From: Deltaproteobacteria bacterium
GTDB taxonomy: Bacteria > Myxococcota_A > UBA796 > SXON01
Assembly (NCBI GenBank): GCA_947484175.1
Contig: CANKOI010000013.1
Span: forward strand, 1-58,124
Direction of reading: 5' to 3'
DNA: 58,124 nt
Shown: positions 1 through 8,074 of the stretch, in pieces
Numbering within the stretch: the stretch's first letter is position 1
How the letters are laid out: every line of letters starts with the position of its first letter
Notes under the pieces: model-generated
Database searches by the model: none
What the model was told of the DNA's origin: nothing
The model's input: the letters and a program-made list of their open reading frames with translations, nothing else
Translations under genes and position numbers: made by a program

Positions 1-2
1 TG

Positions 3-1244
3 CGCGGGCATCGGCGCACCTACATCGGCTCCCTGCCGGGGAAGGTGGTCAAGGGCATCAAGAAGGCCGGCACCAACAACCCGGTTTTCGTTCTCGACGA
101 GATCGACAAGCTCGGCATGGACTACCGGGGCGACCCTTCGAGCGCGCTGCTGGAGGTCCTCGATCCGGAACAGAACGACACGTTCATGGACCACTACCTC
201 GACGTTCCGTTCGATCTGTCCAAGGTCCTGTTCATCGCGACCGCCAATCTCGCAGACCCGATCCCCAGCCCCTTGCGTGACCGCATGGAGATCATCGAGA
301 TTCCCGGCTACACAATGGAGGAGAAGCTCAAGATTGCCAGAAACTACCTGCTCCCTGAAGCGGTGGAGGAGCACGGGCTCACACCGGAGCAGGTGGGCTT
401 CGACGACGAGGCGCTCAAGTTCCTGATCAAGAGCTACACGAGGGAAGCGGGCGTTCGCAGCCTCAAGCGTGAGATCGCCGCGTGCTGCCGCTGGATTGCC
501 AAGGAGGTTGCCTCGGATCGGCACGTGGAGGGCTTCAATGTCACGCCCGAGGCCATCGAGGAGATTCGCGGCCCCATTCACTTCTTCGCGGAAGTGGCGG
601 AGCGCACGAGCGTTCCGGGGGTGGCCACCGGCCTCGCCTGGACAGCGGCGGGCGGCGACATTCTCTTCATCGAAGCCACCAAGATGAAGGGCAAGGGCGG
701 AATCCAGCTTACCGGTTCCCTAGGGGAAGTGATGAAGGAGTCGGTCGGCGTGGCACGCAGCTACATCCGGGCCGCCTCCGCCGAGTTGGGTATCGACCCC
801 GACGTGTTCGACAACACCGACGTACACATCCACGTGCCTTCCGGGGCGATCCCGAAGGATGGCCCGAGCGCGGGCGTCACCATGCTCACGGCGATGGTGT
901 CTCTCCTGACCGGCCTCAAGGTCGACCCGACCCTCGCGATGACCGGGGAAGCCACCCTGCGGGGGGCGGTACTGCCCGTTGGCGGCGTGAAGGAGAAGGT
1001 GTTGGCGGCGCATCGTGCGGGCATCCGCACGGTCCTGCTTCCCGAGCGCTGCAAGAAGGACCTCGTGGAGGTGCCGCGCGAGATCCGCGACGACATGACC
1101 TTCCACTTCTGTTCGCGCATGGAAGAGGTGCTCGACCTCGCGCTCGGCGCCGAGAACATCGCGGAGCGTCGACTCACTTTGCAGGTGGAACTGGCGCGGC
1201 GGGCTGCGAAGCCAGTGGTGGCGGCGCCTCAGGCTCAGGCGTAG
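3..1244 (+). CDS. lon: ATP-dependent protease Lon, C-terminal part (5' end outside window)
   Basis: About 413 codons are visible; the gene begins before the window, so the substrate-binding domain and Walker A motif are missing. What is present is the second half of the AAA+ module (Walker B VFVLDEIDK, sensor-1 region FIATAN, arginine-containing LRDRME) followed by the complete proteolytic domain. The catalytic serine lies in PKDGPSAG (codon 867-869) and the catalytic lysine in GGVKEK (codon 990-992), the Ser-Lys dyad of the family. Lon degrades misfolded and regulatory proteins in the cytoplasm as a homohexamer. The protein ends in an Ala-rich tail. A G/C palindrome follows the stop and separates it from the convergent PerR-like gene. 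The identification is secure. Confidence 0.97.
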   Translation, partial: RGHRRTYIGSLPGKVVKGIKKAGTNNPVFVLDEIDKLGMDYRGDPSSALLEVLDPEQNDTFMDHYLDVPFDLSKVLFIATANLADPIPSPLRDRMEIIEIPGYTMEEKLKIARNYLLPEAVEEHGLTPEQVGFDDEALKFLIKSYTREAGVRSLKREIAACCRWIAKEVASDRHVEGFNVTPEAIEEIRGPIHFFAEVAERTSVPGVATGLAWTAAGGDILFIEATKMKGKGGIQLTGSLGEVMKESVGVARSYIRAASAELGIDPDVFDNTDVHIHVPSGAIPKDGPSAGVTMLTAMVSLLTGLKVDPTLAMTGEATLRGAVLPVGGVKEKVLAAHRAGIRTVLLPERCKKDLVEVPREIRDDMTFHFCSRMEEVLDLALGAENIAERRLTLQVELARRAAKPVVAAPQAQA

Positions 1245-1258
1245 GGGGGGCGCCCCCC
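1245..1258. terminator. GC palindrome between convergent lon and perR-like genes
   Basis: A perfect 14-bp palindrome, GGGGGGCGCCCCCC, starts directly after the lon stop codon and lies 9 bp before the last codon of the opposing Fur-family gene. It could act as a bidirectional terminator, although there is no T-run on either side. That is common in GC-rich genomes, so the assignment is inference from position and symmetry. Confidence 0.4.
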
Positions 1259-1266
1259 CCCGCCCT

Positions 1267-1659
1267 TCACCCGCAGGCTGCGCAAACCACCGCGAGCTTC
1301 ACCTCGGCCGCGGCCGCGTGCCCGTTCCAGCGCACCTCGATGTCTTCGAGCGGCACATCCGCGAGCTCCCCGCACTTCGGGCACAGCCGGTGGTGGTGGG
1401 CTTCGATGTTGGGATCGAAGCGGGTGTCGGCGCCCGCTTGCCGCAGGGGGCGCACGACGCCGAGCCCAGCGAGCAGGGTGAGGGTGTTGTAGACGGTGGC
1501 CCGGCTGATCCCGGGCCACGCGCCGGCGACCTCCGCGTGGAGCTGCGCTGCGGTTGGATGCCGGGGGTTGCCGTGGAGGGCGCGCACGATCGCCCGGCGT
1601 GGGCCCGTTACCGAGCAGCCGTTCGCGCGCAGCAGGGCCTCCACGACCTCGGGGCTCAT
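1267..1659 (-). CDS. perR: PerR/Fur-family metal-dependent repressor
   Basis: This 130-residue protein has the Fur layout: a winged helix (recognition segment GISRATVYNTL, about residues 50-60), a metal site around Asp82 and His88-His90, and two zinc CXXC pairs (Cys93/Cys96 and Cys126/Cys129). The Asp in RFD six residues before the first His matches PerR, where Fur usually has Glu; this is family knowledge and supports a peroxide sensor acting by metal-catalysed His oxidation. Its ATG overlaps the stop of the peroxiredoxin gene as ATGA, so the two are translationally coupled. It is the last gene of a minus-strand oxidative-stress run, which fits an autoregulated repressor of that operon. PerR rather than Fur or Zur is a probable, not proven, choice. 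Confidence 0.88.
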   Translation of the reverse strand: MSPEVVEALLRANGCSVTGPRRAIVRALHGNPRHPTAAQLHAEVAGAWPGISRATVYNTLTLLAGLGVVRPLRQAGADTRFDPNIEAHHHRLCPKCGELADVPLEDIEVRWNGHAAAAEVKLAVVCAACG

Positions 1660-2120
1660 CCCCCGAGGGCCGCGAGCACCGCCGCGTAGTCAGGCTCCAC
1701 TCCAGGGTTGGCGGCGATCCACTCGTACACGACCTGCCCCGCTTCATCCACGACGAACGCGGCGCGGTTCGACACCTCGAGGCCCTCGATGCCGGCGAAG
1801 TTCGGCCAGGACACCCCGTAGGCACGGGTGGCGGCCCGGTGCACGTCGGAGAGCAGCGGGAAGGTGGCGTTCGTCTTGGCCGCGAACGCCGCGTTGCTGA
1901 AGGGCATGTCCACGCTGATCCCGTAGACCGCGGCCTTGCTGCCGAGGATGCCCGCGAACTGGCTGGAAACGGTGCACAACTCCCGTTCGCACACGCCGGT
2001 AAACGCGGCCGGGTAGAAGAGCAGCGCCACTCGCTGGCCGCGCTGCGCCGCGAGGCTCACGGGCTCTTTGCGATGGTTGAAGAGCGTGAAGTCGGGGGCG
2101 GCTTTGCCGAGAAGAGACAT
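1656..2120 (-). CDS. Peroxiredoxin (AhpC/TSA family, AhpE/BCP-like)
   Basis: A thiol peroxidase of 154 residues that would reduce hydrogen peroxide or organic hydroperoxides in the cytoplasm. The start is the ATG giving MSLLGKAAPDFTL, the usual peroxiredoxin N-terminus; longer in-frame extensions upstream lack homology. The peroxidatic cysteine is Cys44 in PAAFTGVCERELC, with Cys49 a possible resolving cysteine five residues later. The conserved Arg of the active site is probably in VSNRAAF near residue 119. The gene starts 13 nt after the DUF3501 stop and overlaps the PerR-like gene by 4 nt, so it belongs to the same operon. Its electron donor cannot be told from the sequence. Confidence 0.93.
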   Translation of the reverse strand: MSLLGKAAPDFTLFNHRKEPVSLAAQRGQRVALLFYPAAFTGVCERELCTVSSQFAGILGSKAAVYGISVDMPFSNAAFAAKTNATFPLLSDVHRAATRAYGVSWPNFAGIEGLEVSNRAAFVVDEAGQVVYEWIAANPGVEPDYAAVLAALGG

Positions 2121-2133
2121 GGGAACTCTGGGT

Positions 2134-2715
2134 TTAGGAAGGAGAGACGTCGTCGAGAAGGGCGGCCCGCAGGGTGCGCGGGAGGGGAACGGTGATCGGA
2201 TAGGCCGGATGGGTGATTTCGATCCACGCACGGCGGGAGAAGTCAGCCAGTGCCGCCAGAGCACCGGCCACCAGCGGCAAACGTACGAACTGCACCGCAG
2301 AGATGCGCACTTCGTTGAACTGTTCTTCGTCGAACCGAGCCTTGGTGGGGGCGAGTCCGTCAAAGCACAGCCAGAGGTGCTCTTGCAGGCCAAGCAGCGC
2401 GGTGAGCATCCGTACCCGCTCGATGGGTTCGTCGTATTCCAACAGCAGCGTCACGCTCAGGCTTGCCGGTGAGGGGAGCAAGGCGTTGTAGGTGTTGAGC
2501 TCGTGCTCCACGGCCGTGGGCGCCGTGATCTGCTCCACGCGGCACATCTCCTGCACCTGCCACCAGCAGGTCTGCCGATTCTCGAAAAGCATCGTCATGT
2601 TCGGCCCCACCGGCAGTCGGCGCACGGCCTTCACGGAGAGGATGTCGGCTTCGAGCCGGCGCCGCTGCGCTACGAATTCCCCGATGGGGAGAACGTCGTT
2701 GAGCGAGAGGATCAC
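2134..2715 (-). CDS. DUF3501 family protein
   Basis: A 193-residue cytoplasmic protein starting at a GTG that overlaps the stop of the upstream Fe-S protein (GTGA), giving VILSLNDVLPIGEF. It shows the conserved DUF3501 blocks: RRLPVGPNMTMLFENR, the QEMCRVEQI segment, HELNTYNALLP and LLLEYDEPIERVRML. The family has no established biochemical role. It is repeatedly found beside rubrerythrin and a GlpC/HdrD-like Fe-S protein, exactly as here, which suggests a partner or assembly role in that redox system; this is inference from context. No signal peptide, membrane segment or metal-binding cysteine cluster is visible. Confidence 0.85.
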   Translation of the reverse strand: MILSLNDVLPIGEFVAQRRRLEADILSVKAVRRLPVGPNMTMLFENRQTCWWQVQEMCRVEQITAPTAVEHELNTYNALLPSPASLSVTLLLEYDEPIERVRMLTALLGLQEHLWLCFDGLAPTKARFDEEQFNEVRISAVQFVRLPLVAGALAALADFSRRAWIEITHPAYPITVPLPRTLRAALLDDVSPS

Positions 2716-4160
2716 GGGGGCTCCGGGGGTACGGGGCCGAGCGCGGGGAGCGGGCTTTCGGGCGTGCCCCCGTAAGCCGCCCACATGACCTCGATGGGGT
2801 GTTTTACCTTCTTGCCGCTCTGTTCCTCGATCTGCAACTTGGCGATGAGGCAGTCGGAGCTGTACGTGTCCGCGTTCGACTCCCGGAGCTCGTTCATCAA
2901 CTTCTGGCTTCCATCCTTGGAGAGCTGGTAGTACTCCTTCTTCATGCCCCACGTGCCATCCATACACGAGCAGCGGTCGACGAGCGTCACGGCCGCCCCC
3001 GGAAGGCGCTTCAGGAGGTCGCGGCTGCGGAAGCCGATCTTCTGCACCTTGAGGTGACAGGGGAGGTGGTAGCCGACCGACCCCACGTCGGTGGTGTAAT
3101 CCTCGCGCAACGCGCCCTCCTTCCGCAGGCTGAACAGGTACTCCATGAGGTCGAAGCTTCGTGCGGCCACGGCCTCGGCCGCGTCGGTGCCCAGATAGTC
3201 CTTCCACTCCTTCTTCATCATGAAGCTGCACGTGGGGCCGGGGCTCACGATGTCGCACCCCGCCTCCACGTAGGGGAGCAGCACGTCCACGTTGTGGCGG
3301 GCCCACTCTGTCGCCCGCGGCACATCGCCCCCATCGAGCGCGGGCATGCCGCAGCAGCGCATCTCCGGCGCGAAAACTGTGATGCCGCTGTGCTCCAGCA
3401 CTTCCACCGCGGCTCGACCGACCTGCGGCTCGTTCCACTGCACCGAGCACGTGTAGAACAGCACGACCTTGCGCCCGGACACGCTCGCGGGAGGTGGGCG
3501 TGTGCGGTGGCGGGCCGCGAACCAGCTCAAAAAGGTCTGATTGGCAAACGTCGGAAGTTGGCGGTCACGATGGATGCCGACGGTCGTCTCCATCATCACC
3601 CGGTTCGGGCGCAAGTTGGTGACGGCGTTGGCTACCGTGGGGAGCAGGGTGCCGATGCTCCCGAGCAGATCGGGGTCGCCCAGCACCCGGTCCTGGAGAG
3701 GCACCCCGTGCTCGCGAGCATCGATCGCCTTGTGCCGGAGCATCATCCTGGGGAAGTCGACGGCGAACTCGTGCGGGGGCGTGTACGGGCAGATCGGGTC
3801 GCACAGTTTGCACTGGTAGCAGAGGTCAACCACCCTTTGGTTCACGCTCTGGGGGAGGCGCTCCAAGGCCTCGGCCTGCCCGTGCAGGTCGTCGCGAGGC
3901 GGGGCCGCGTGGGCCCCGCTCGTCGCGGCAGCGTGGTTCCCCAGCGCGTCCACCTCGTGGTGAACGACGGGCCCTCCTCCCGCGAGGAGAGCCGTAGGAT
4001 CGAGCGCGTCGACTGCATCGAAAAGCGCCGGAAAACTCGGGCACAGGTTGAAGCAGAGACGACAGCCGTTGCAGATCTCGAAGACCCGCTTTTCCTCGGC
4101 CAGCAAGTGCCCCCGAGACCAGTAGCGCTCATCCCGGGGAGTAAGCGTTGAAGGTGACAC
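2712..4160 (-). CDS. GlpC/HdrD-like iron-sulfur oxidoreductase with two CCG domains
   Basis: This 482-residue protein begins at GTG. The N-terminal half carries two ferredoxin-type 4Fe-4S motifs (Cys30/33/36/40 and Cys114/117/120/124). The C-terminal half holds two cysteine-rich CCG-type domains: FYTCSVQWNEPQ with RCCGMPALDGG, and HLPCHLK with DRCSCMDGTWG, the second CCG being altered to CSCMDG. This architecture belongs to the heterodisulfide-reductase D / glycerol-3-phosphate dehydrogenase C group, which passes electrons between redox partners. It starts 15 nt after rubrerythrin and overlaps DUF3501 by 4 nt. Its likely job is electron delivery in the rubrerythrin-centred peroxide defence, which is inference. 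No transmembrane helix is evident. Confidence 0.88.
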   Translation of the reverse strand: MSPSTLTPRDERYWSRGHLLAEEKRVFEICNGCRLCFNLCPSFPALFDAVDALDPTALLAGGGPVVHHEVDALGNHAAATSGAHAAPPRDDLHGQAEALERLPQSVNQRVVDLCYQCKLCDPICPYTPPHEFAVDFPRMMLRHKAIDAREHGVPLQDRVLGDPDLLGSIGTLLPTVANAVTNLRPNRVMMETTVGIHRDRQLPTFANQTFLSWFAARHRTRPPPASVSGRKVVLFYTCSVQWNEPQVGRAAVEVLEHSGITVFAPEMRCCGMPALDGGDVPRATEWARHNVDVLLPYVEAGCDIVSPGPTCSFMMKKEWKDYLGTDAAEAVAARSFDLMEYLFSLRKEGALREDYTTDVGSVGYHLPCHLKVQKIGFRSRDLLKRLPGAAVTLVDRCSCMDGTWGMKKEYYQLSKDGSQKLMNELRESNADTYSSDCLIAKLQIEEQSGKKVKHPIEVMWAAYGGTPESPLPALGPVPPEPP

Positions 4161-4175
4161 TCGCGCTCCCGTGGC

Positions 4176-4592
4176 CTAGAGGGTGTCGAGGCCCTTCTGG
4201 AATCGGCCCGCATGCGACTTCTCGGCCTTGGCCAGCGTCTCAAACCAGCTCGCCACATCGGCGAAGCCCTCATCGCGAGCGGTCTTGGCGAAGCCCGGGT
4301 ACATGTCGGTGTACTCATAGGTTTCGCCGGCTACGGCGGCCTTCAGGTTGAGCTCGGTCTCGCCGATCGGAAGTCCCGTCGCGGGGTCTCCCACCTGCTT
4401 CAGGAAGTCGAGGTGGCCGTGAGCATGGCCGGTCTCGCCTTCGGCGGTGTCGCGGAAGAGGCCGGCCACGTCGGGGTAGCCCTCCACGTCGGCGATCTTC
4501 GCGAAGTAGAGGTAGCGGCGGTTGGCCTGAGACTCGCCGGCGAACGCGGCGGCGAGGTTCTGGTGAGTCTTGGTGCCTTTGAGCGTGGGCAT
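4176..4592 (-). CDS. rbr: Rubrerythrin (ferritin-like di-iron domain only)
   Basis: A 138-residue four-helix di-iron protein expected to reduce hydrogen peroxide to water. Candidate iron ligands are Glu20 ([10 protein letters not shown]), Glu53 and His56 ([10 protein letters not shown]), Glu90 (AVAGETYEY) and Glu124/His127 (AEKSHAGRF), the paired ExxH pattern of the family. The C-terminal rubredoxin domain of classical rubrerythrin is absent, so an external electron donor is needed; the Fe-S protein encoded just downstream is the obvious candidate. The gene is preceded by an AT-rich stretch with repeated GACTAG motifs. It appears to be the first full-length gene of the minus-strand stress operon. 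Confidence 0.93.
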   Translation of the reverse strand: MPTLKGTKTHQNLAAAFAGESQANRRYLYFAKIADVEGYPDVAGLFRDTAEGETGHAHGHLDFLKQVGDPATGLPIGETELNLKAAVAGETYEYTDMYPGFAKTARDEGFADVASWFETLAKAEKSHAGRFQKGLDTL

Positions 4593-4646
4593 GAGGAGTC
4601 CTGGGTAGAGTGCCGCGGTTCGTCCGTGGCGGCGCCCTCGTATCTG

Positions 4647-4690
4647 GACTAGGTCTAAATTTCCATCCCCGCGACTAGAAATGTTTCGCT
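4647..4690 (-). promoter_or_regulatory. AT-rich control region upstream of rubrerythrin, with two GACTAG copies
   Basis: Between the 34-codon ORF and rubrerythrin the sequence becomes locally AT-rich. It contains GACTAG twice, at 4647-4652 and 4673-4678, 26 bp apart and so on nearly the same helix face; the first sits in the near-palindrome GACTAGGTC. This could be the promoter and operator of the stress operon, for example for the PerR-like repressor, but it does not match the Bacillus PerR box. No confident -35/-10 pair can be read. The assignment is inference. Confidence 0.3.
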
Positions 4691-4703
4691 CCGGCCCGTG
4701 GGC

Positions 4704-4807
4704 TCAGTCCCCAGTAGCCTCAAGGTGTTCCGTCACGTCGGGTACATCGCCGTAGAGCGCTTCCGCGAGCGCAAGGGCCAGAACCGAGAGCGAGATGGAT
4801 TGGGGCA
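4704..4807 (-). CDS. Candidate 34-residue small protein
   Basis: A short ORF with ATG start reads MPQSISLSVLALALAEALYG and ends ...EHLEATGD. A GGAGAG element ends about 6 nt before the ATG, a plausible ribosome binding site. The first half is an apolar amphipathic helix and the second half is acidic; there are no positively charged residues, so it is not a normal signal peptide. It lies upstream of rubrerythrin in the otherwise gene-free stretch 4593-4911. It could be a leader peptide or a real small protein. I do not recognise a family. Confidence 0.38.
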
Positions 4808-4911
4808 TCGGGGACTCTCCGGTCTGGTAGATCGGCTCGACCCCCCGCCGTGCTGAGGCCTGCTTCCACATTTCTGTGGAGTTCGCGGCGGGGGCGTTAG
4901 AACCGCGCCTC

Positions 4912-6417
4912 ATGCCCCACCCTCCCTTCCACAAAGTCCTCGTCGCCAACCGTGGTGAGATCGCCGTGCGGGTGATCCGCGCCTGCCACGAGCTCGGCGT
5001 GCGCACGGTAGCGGTGTTCTCCGAAGCCGATCGCGAGGCGCTCCACGTGAGGAGCGCGGGCGAAGCGGTGTGCATCGGCCCCGCTCCTTCCAGCGAGAGC
5101 TACCTGTGCGGTGAGGTGATCATCGCCGCCGCGCTCCGCACCGGCGCGCAGGCCATCCACCCCGGGTACGGCTTCCTCTCCGAGAACGCGGCGTTCGCGC
5201 AGTCGGTGATCGACGCGGGCCTCGTGTGGATTGGTCCGCCCCCAAGCGCCATCGAGTCGATGGGCAGCAAGACCGGCGCTCGCCAACGCATGATCGCCGC
5301 CGGGGTGCCCGTCGTTCCCGGCACCTCGCACGCCATCGCCACCGCCGAGGAGGCCTTGGTGCTCGCCGTCGAGTTCGGCTTCCCCGTGATGATCAAGGCC
5401 GCGGCCGGTGGGGGCGGAAAGGGGATGCGTCGAGTGGACCACCCTGACGACTTCGCCTCGGCTTGGCGCAGCGCCCAGAGCGAAGCCCGCAAGTCCTTCA
5501 AAGACGACGCCGTCTACCTCGAGAAGTTCGTCGACGACCCCAAGCACATCGAGATTCAGGTGCTCGCCGACGCTCACGGCCACACGGTGCACCTGTTTGA
5601 ACGCGATTGCAGCGTGCAGCGGCGCAACCAGAAGGTGGTCGAAGAAACGCCGTGCGCGGTGCTTCCGAACGACACCCGCCTCGCGATGGCGGCCGTCGCG
5701 GTCCAGGCCGCTGAGGCGGTCGGGTACGTGGGGGCGGGCACGATCGAGTTCCTCTACTCGCAGGCCAGCGGCGAGTTCTACTTCCTCGAGATGAACACCC
5801 GCTTGCAGGTGGAGCACCCGATCACCGAGATGGTCACGGGGATTGATCTAGCGCGTGCCCAGCTGCGCATCGCGGCGGGGGAGCCGCTGTGGTTTGCGCA
5901 GAAGGACATCGTCCAGCGCGGCCACGCCATCGAGTGCCGGGTGTACGCCGAAGACCCGAGCCAGCAGTTCGCCCCCGCACCCGGCCGCATCAGCGGGCTC
6001 AGGGAGCCGGGCGGCCCCTGGGTGCGCGTGGATTCCGGCGTTTATGCCGGGTACGAAGTGCCGATCCACTACGACCCGATGATCGCCAAGCTGGTGTGCT
6101 GGGGAAGCGACCGCGAAGAGGCCATCAGCCGCACGATTCGCGCCCTGCGCGAGTACCGCGTGCGCGGAATCCGCACCTCCATTCCGTTCTTTGCCGCGCT
6201 CCTCCGCGATCCCGACTTTGCCGATGGGCGGTACAGCACCGGCTTTCTCAGCCCGGAGCGCCTCACCCGCCTCACGGATGCCTCCCGGAACGACGAGATC
6301 GCCACCATCGCCGCGGCGCTCGCGCAGTTCGAACGTGACACGCGCCCGTCGCGGCCCGAGTCGGCGACGCCTCGGGAGTCGGCGTGGAAACGTTCCGGCC
6401 GCCCTGGAGGTGCGTAG
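4912..6417 (+). CDS. accC: Biotin carboxylase subunit of an acyl-CoA carboxylase
   Basis: This 501-residue ATP-grasp enzyme carboxylates biotin on a carrier protein using ATP and bicarbonate, the first half-reaction of acetyl/propionyl/methylcrotonyl-CoA carboxylases. Visible motifs are the N-terminal KVLVANRGEIAVRVIRA fold, HPGYGFLSEN, the glycine-rich ATP loop IKAAAGGGGKGMR, and EMNTRLQVEHPITEM with the metal-binding glutamate and catalytic arginine. The start giving MPHPPFHKVLVANRGE aligns with the family. The last ~40 residues are poorly conserved and the stop overlaps the next gene's GTG by one base. Which acyl-CoA is used depends on an unseen carboxyltransferase; the neighbouring leucine dehydrogenase suggests methylcrotonyl- or propionyl-CoA. 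Confidence 0.93.
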   Translation: MPHPPFHKVLVANRGEIAVRVIRACHELGVRTVAVFSEADREALHVRSAGEAVCIGPAPSSESYLCGEVIIAAALRTGAQAIHPGYGFLSENAAFAQSVIDAGLVWIGPPPSAIESMGSKTGARQRMIAAGVPVVPGTSHAIATAEEALVLAVEFGFPVMIKAAAGGGGKGMRRVDHPDDFASAWRSAQSEARKSFKDDAVYLEKFVDDPKHIEIQVLADAHGHTVHLFERDCSVQRRNQKVVEETPCAVLPNDTRLAMAAVAVQAAEAVGYVGAGTIEFLYSQASGEFYFLEMNTRLQVEHPITEMVTGIDLARAQLRIAAGEPLWFAQKDIVQRGHAIECRVYAEDPSQQFAPAPGRISGLREPGGPWVRVDSGVYAGYEVPIHYDPMIAKLVCWGSDREEAISRTIRALREYRVRGIRTSIPFFAALLRDPDFADGRYSTGFLSPERLTRLTDASRNDEIATIAAALAQFERDTRPSRPESATPRESAWKRSGRPGGA

Positions 6418-6908
6418 TGAAGTACGAAGTCACCATCGAGGGCACGCTTCGCCATGTCACCGTGGAGCGGCGCCGCGATGGGGCCTACCGCGTCGTCGTC
6501 GATGACGTCGAGCACATCGTCGATTTGTCGCGGCCCACGCCCGACGCCTTCCAGATGCTGATCGACAATGCGAGCTGGGAAGCGGGTGCGGTGTTCACCC
6601 CGGCAGGCTGGTTGGTGGATGTCATGGGGCTCACCACCGAGGTGGAGGTCGTCGACCCTCGCCGCAAGCCCATTCAGCTCTCGGCCGGCACCAGCGGGGG
6701 CACGCTGAGTACCCAGATGCCGGGTCGGGTGGTGCGGGTGCTGGTCGCGGCAGGCGACCCCGTCACGAAGGGTCAGCCGCTGCTCGTGATCGAGGCGATG
6801 AAGATGGAGAACGAGATGAAGGCTCCCATCGCTGGCACGGTAGCGGACATTTTCGTTGCCGAAGGCCAAACAGTCGAGAGCGGCGCCAAACTCGTCCGCA
6901 TCGAGTAG
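6417..6908 (+). CDS. Biotin carboxyl carrier protein with BT-like linker domain
   Basis: 163 residues, starting at a GTG whose G is the last base of the previous TAG stop; GGAGG at 6406-6410 gives an ideal ribosome binding site and fixes the start. Residues ~1-85 are a beta-rich region resembling the BT linker of propionyl-/methylcrotonyl-CoA carboxylase alpha chains. The C-terminal ~75 residues form the biotinyl domain with EAMKMENEMKAP; the biotinylated lysine is residue 129. It shuttles carboxybiotin from the upstream biotin carboxylase to a carboxyltransferase. In many relatives these two genes are one polypeptide, so this is a split alpha chain produced in equimolar amounts by coupling. 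Confidence 0.92.
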   Translation: MKYEVTIEGTLRHVTVERRRDGAYRVVVDDVEHIVDLSRPTPDAFQMLIDNASWEAGAVFTPAGWLVDVMGLTTEVEVVDPRRKPIQLSAGTSGGTLSTQMPGRVVRVLVAAGDPVTKGQPLLVIEAMKMENEMKAPIAGTVADIFVAEGQTVESGAKLVRIE

Positions 6909-6993
6909 CCCGAGGATTTGCCCGCGGTTGACAGGACAGCGGGGGCGGTGTGCCTCCCGCTCCGGTTAGCCGAGGGCGTACTGAAAGGTGGCC

Positions 6994-8067
6994 ATGAGTA
7001 TCTTCGAGCAACTCTCGTCCTACGACCACGAACAGGTCGTGTTTTGCCGCGACGATAGTGTGGGCCTCAAGGCGATCATCGCGATCCACAACACCTCCCT
7101 TGGCCCCGCGCTCGGCGGAACCAGGATGCTCGACTACCCTTCCGAGGCCGATGCCGTTCGCGATGTACTCCGGCTCAGCCGAGGGATGACCTACAAGGCG
7201 GCCGTGGCGGGGCTCGATCTCGGCGGCGGCAAGGCCGTGATCATCGGCGATCCAAGCATGAAGTCGGAGCCGATGTTCCGCGCCTTCGGGCGCTTCGTCG
7301 ACACCTTGGGCGGCCGCTACATCACCGCGGAGGACATGAACACCACGGTCGAGGACATGGGCAACATCCGGCGTGAAACGCGGTGGGTGACCGGCTCCGA
7401 GGCGGCGCACGGCGGATCGGGCGATCCTTCGCCCGTAACGGCGTGGGGCGTGTTCCATGGCATCCGCGCGTGTCTCGAAGTCACGTACGGCAGCCCCGAC
7501 CTTACGGGTCGAACCGTGGCGATTCAGGGGGTTGGCAACGTTGGGTGGTGGCTGGCGAAGTACCTCCACGAAGCGGGTGCCCGCCTGCTCTTCACCGATG
7601 TTTCCGCGCGCCGCCTCGCCGCTGCCACCGAGAGTTTCGGCGGCAAGGTGCTCGAGGGCGAGGAGTTCTACAAGGCGGAAGCCGATGTGCTGGCCCCCTG
7701 CGCCATCGGCGGCATCATCAACCCCCGCACCATCCCGATGCTGCGGGCGCCGATCATTGCGGGCGGGGCCAACAACGTTCTCGATGACGAACGGCGCGAC
7801 GGCGCCTCGCTCTCCGAGCGCGGCATCAACTACGCGCCCGACTACGTCATCAACGCGGGCGGCCTCATCAACGTGTACAGCGAATTGAAGGGCTACGGTC
7901 GCGAGAAGGCGATGCAAGACGCCGCCAACATCTTCGACACGGTGAAAAGGGTGATCAACAAGGCCAAGGTCGACGGCATCACCAGCGCCTTGGCCGCCAA
8001 CCGCATCGCCGAAGAGCGCATCGCCGCCGTTCACCGGCTCAAGCGGGTTCACCTCCCGCGCGCGTGA
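6994..8067 (+). CDS. Leucine (Glu/Leu/Phe/Val) dehydrogenase
   Basis: A 357-residue NAD-dependent amino-acid dehydrogenase that deaminates branched-chain amino acids to 2-oxo acids. Substrate lysines Lys68 (GMTYKAAVAG) and Lys80 (GLDLGGGKAV) fall at the numbering known for leucine dehydrogenase, and IQGVGNVGWWLAKYL is the Rossmann nucleotide-binding loop. An in-frame GTG lies two codons earlier, but GAAAGG at 6983-6988 is spaced correctly only for the ATG chosen. A TTGACA at 6928-6933 may be a -35 element, though no good -10 follows. Position after the carboxylase genes fits branched-chain amino-acid catabolism. The gene converges on the next one with only 7 bp between stops. Confidence 0.93.
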   Translation: MSIFEQLSSYDHEQVVFCRDDSVGLKAIIAIHNTSLGPALGGTRMLDYPSEADAVRDVLRLSRGMTYKAAVAGLDLGGGKAVIIGDPSMKSEPMFRAFGRFVDTLGGRYITAEDMNTTVEDMGNIRRETRWVTGSEAAHGGSGDPSPVTAWGVFHGIRACLEVTYGSPDLTGRTVAIQGVGNVGWWLAKYLHEAGARLLFTDVSARRLAAATESFGGKVLEGEEFYKAEADVLAPCAIGGIINPRTIPMLRAPIIAGGANNVLDDERRDGASLSERGINYAPDYVINAGGLINVYSELKGYGREKAMQDAANIFDTVKRVINKAKVDGITSALAANRIAEERIAAVHRLKRVHLPRA

Positions 8068-8074
8068 ACGCGAT

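Noticed and set aside
2799..4151. Plus-strand 450-codon frame across the Fe-S protein gene
   Set aside because: Antisense shadow; the minus strand has intact cysteine motifs and operon spacing.
6928..6933. TTGACA as promoter of leucine dehydrogenase
   Set aside because: No acceptable -10 element follows at 15-19 bp, so a promoter is not called.
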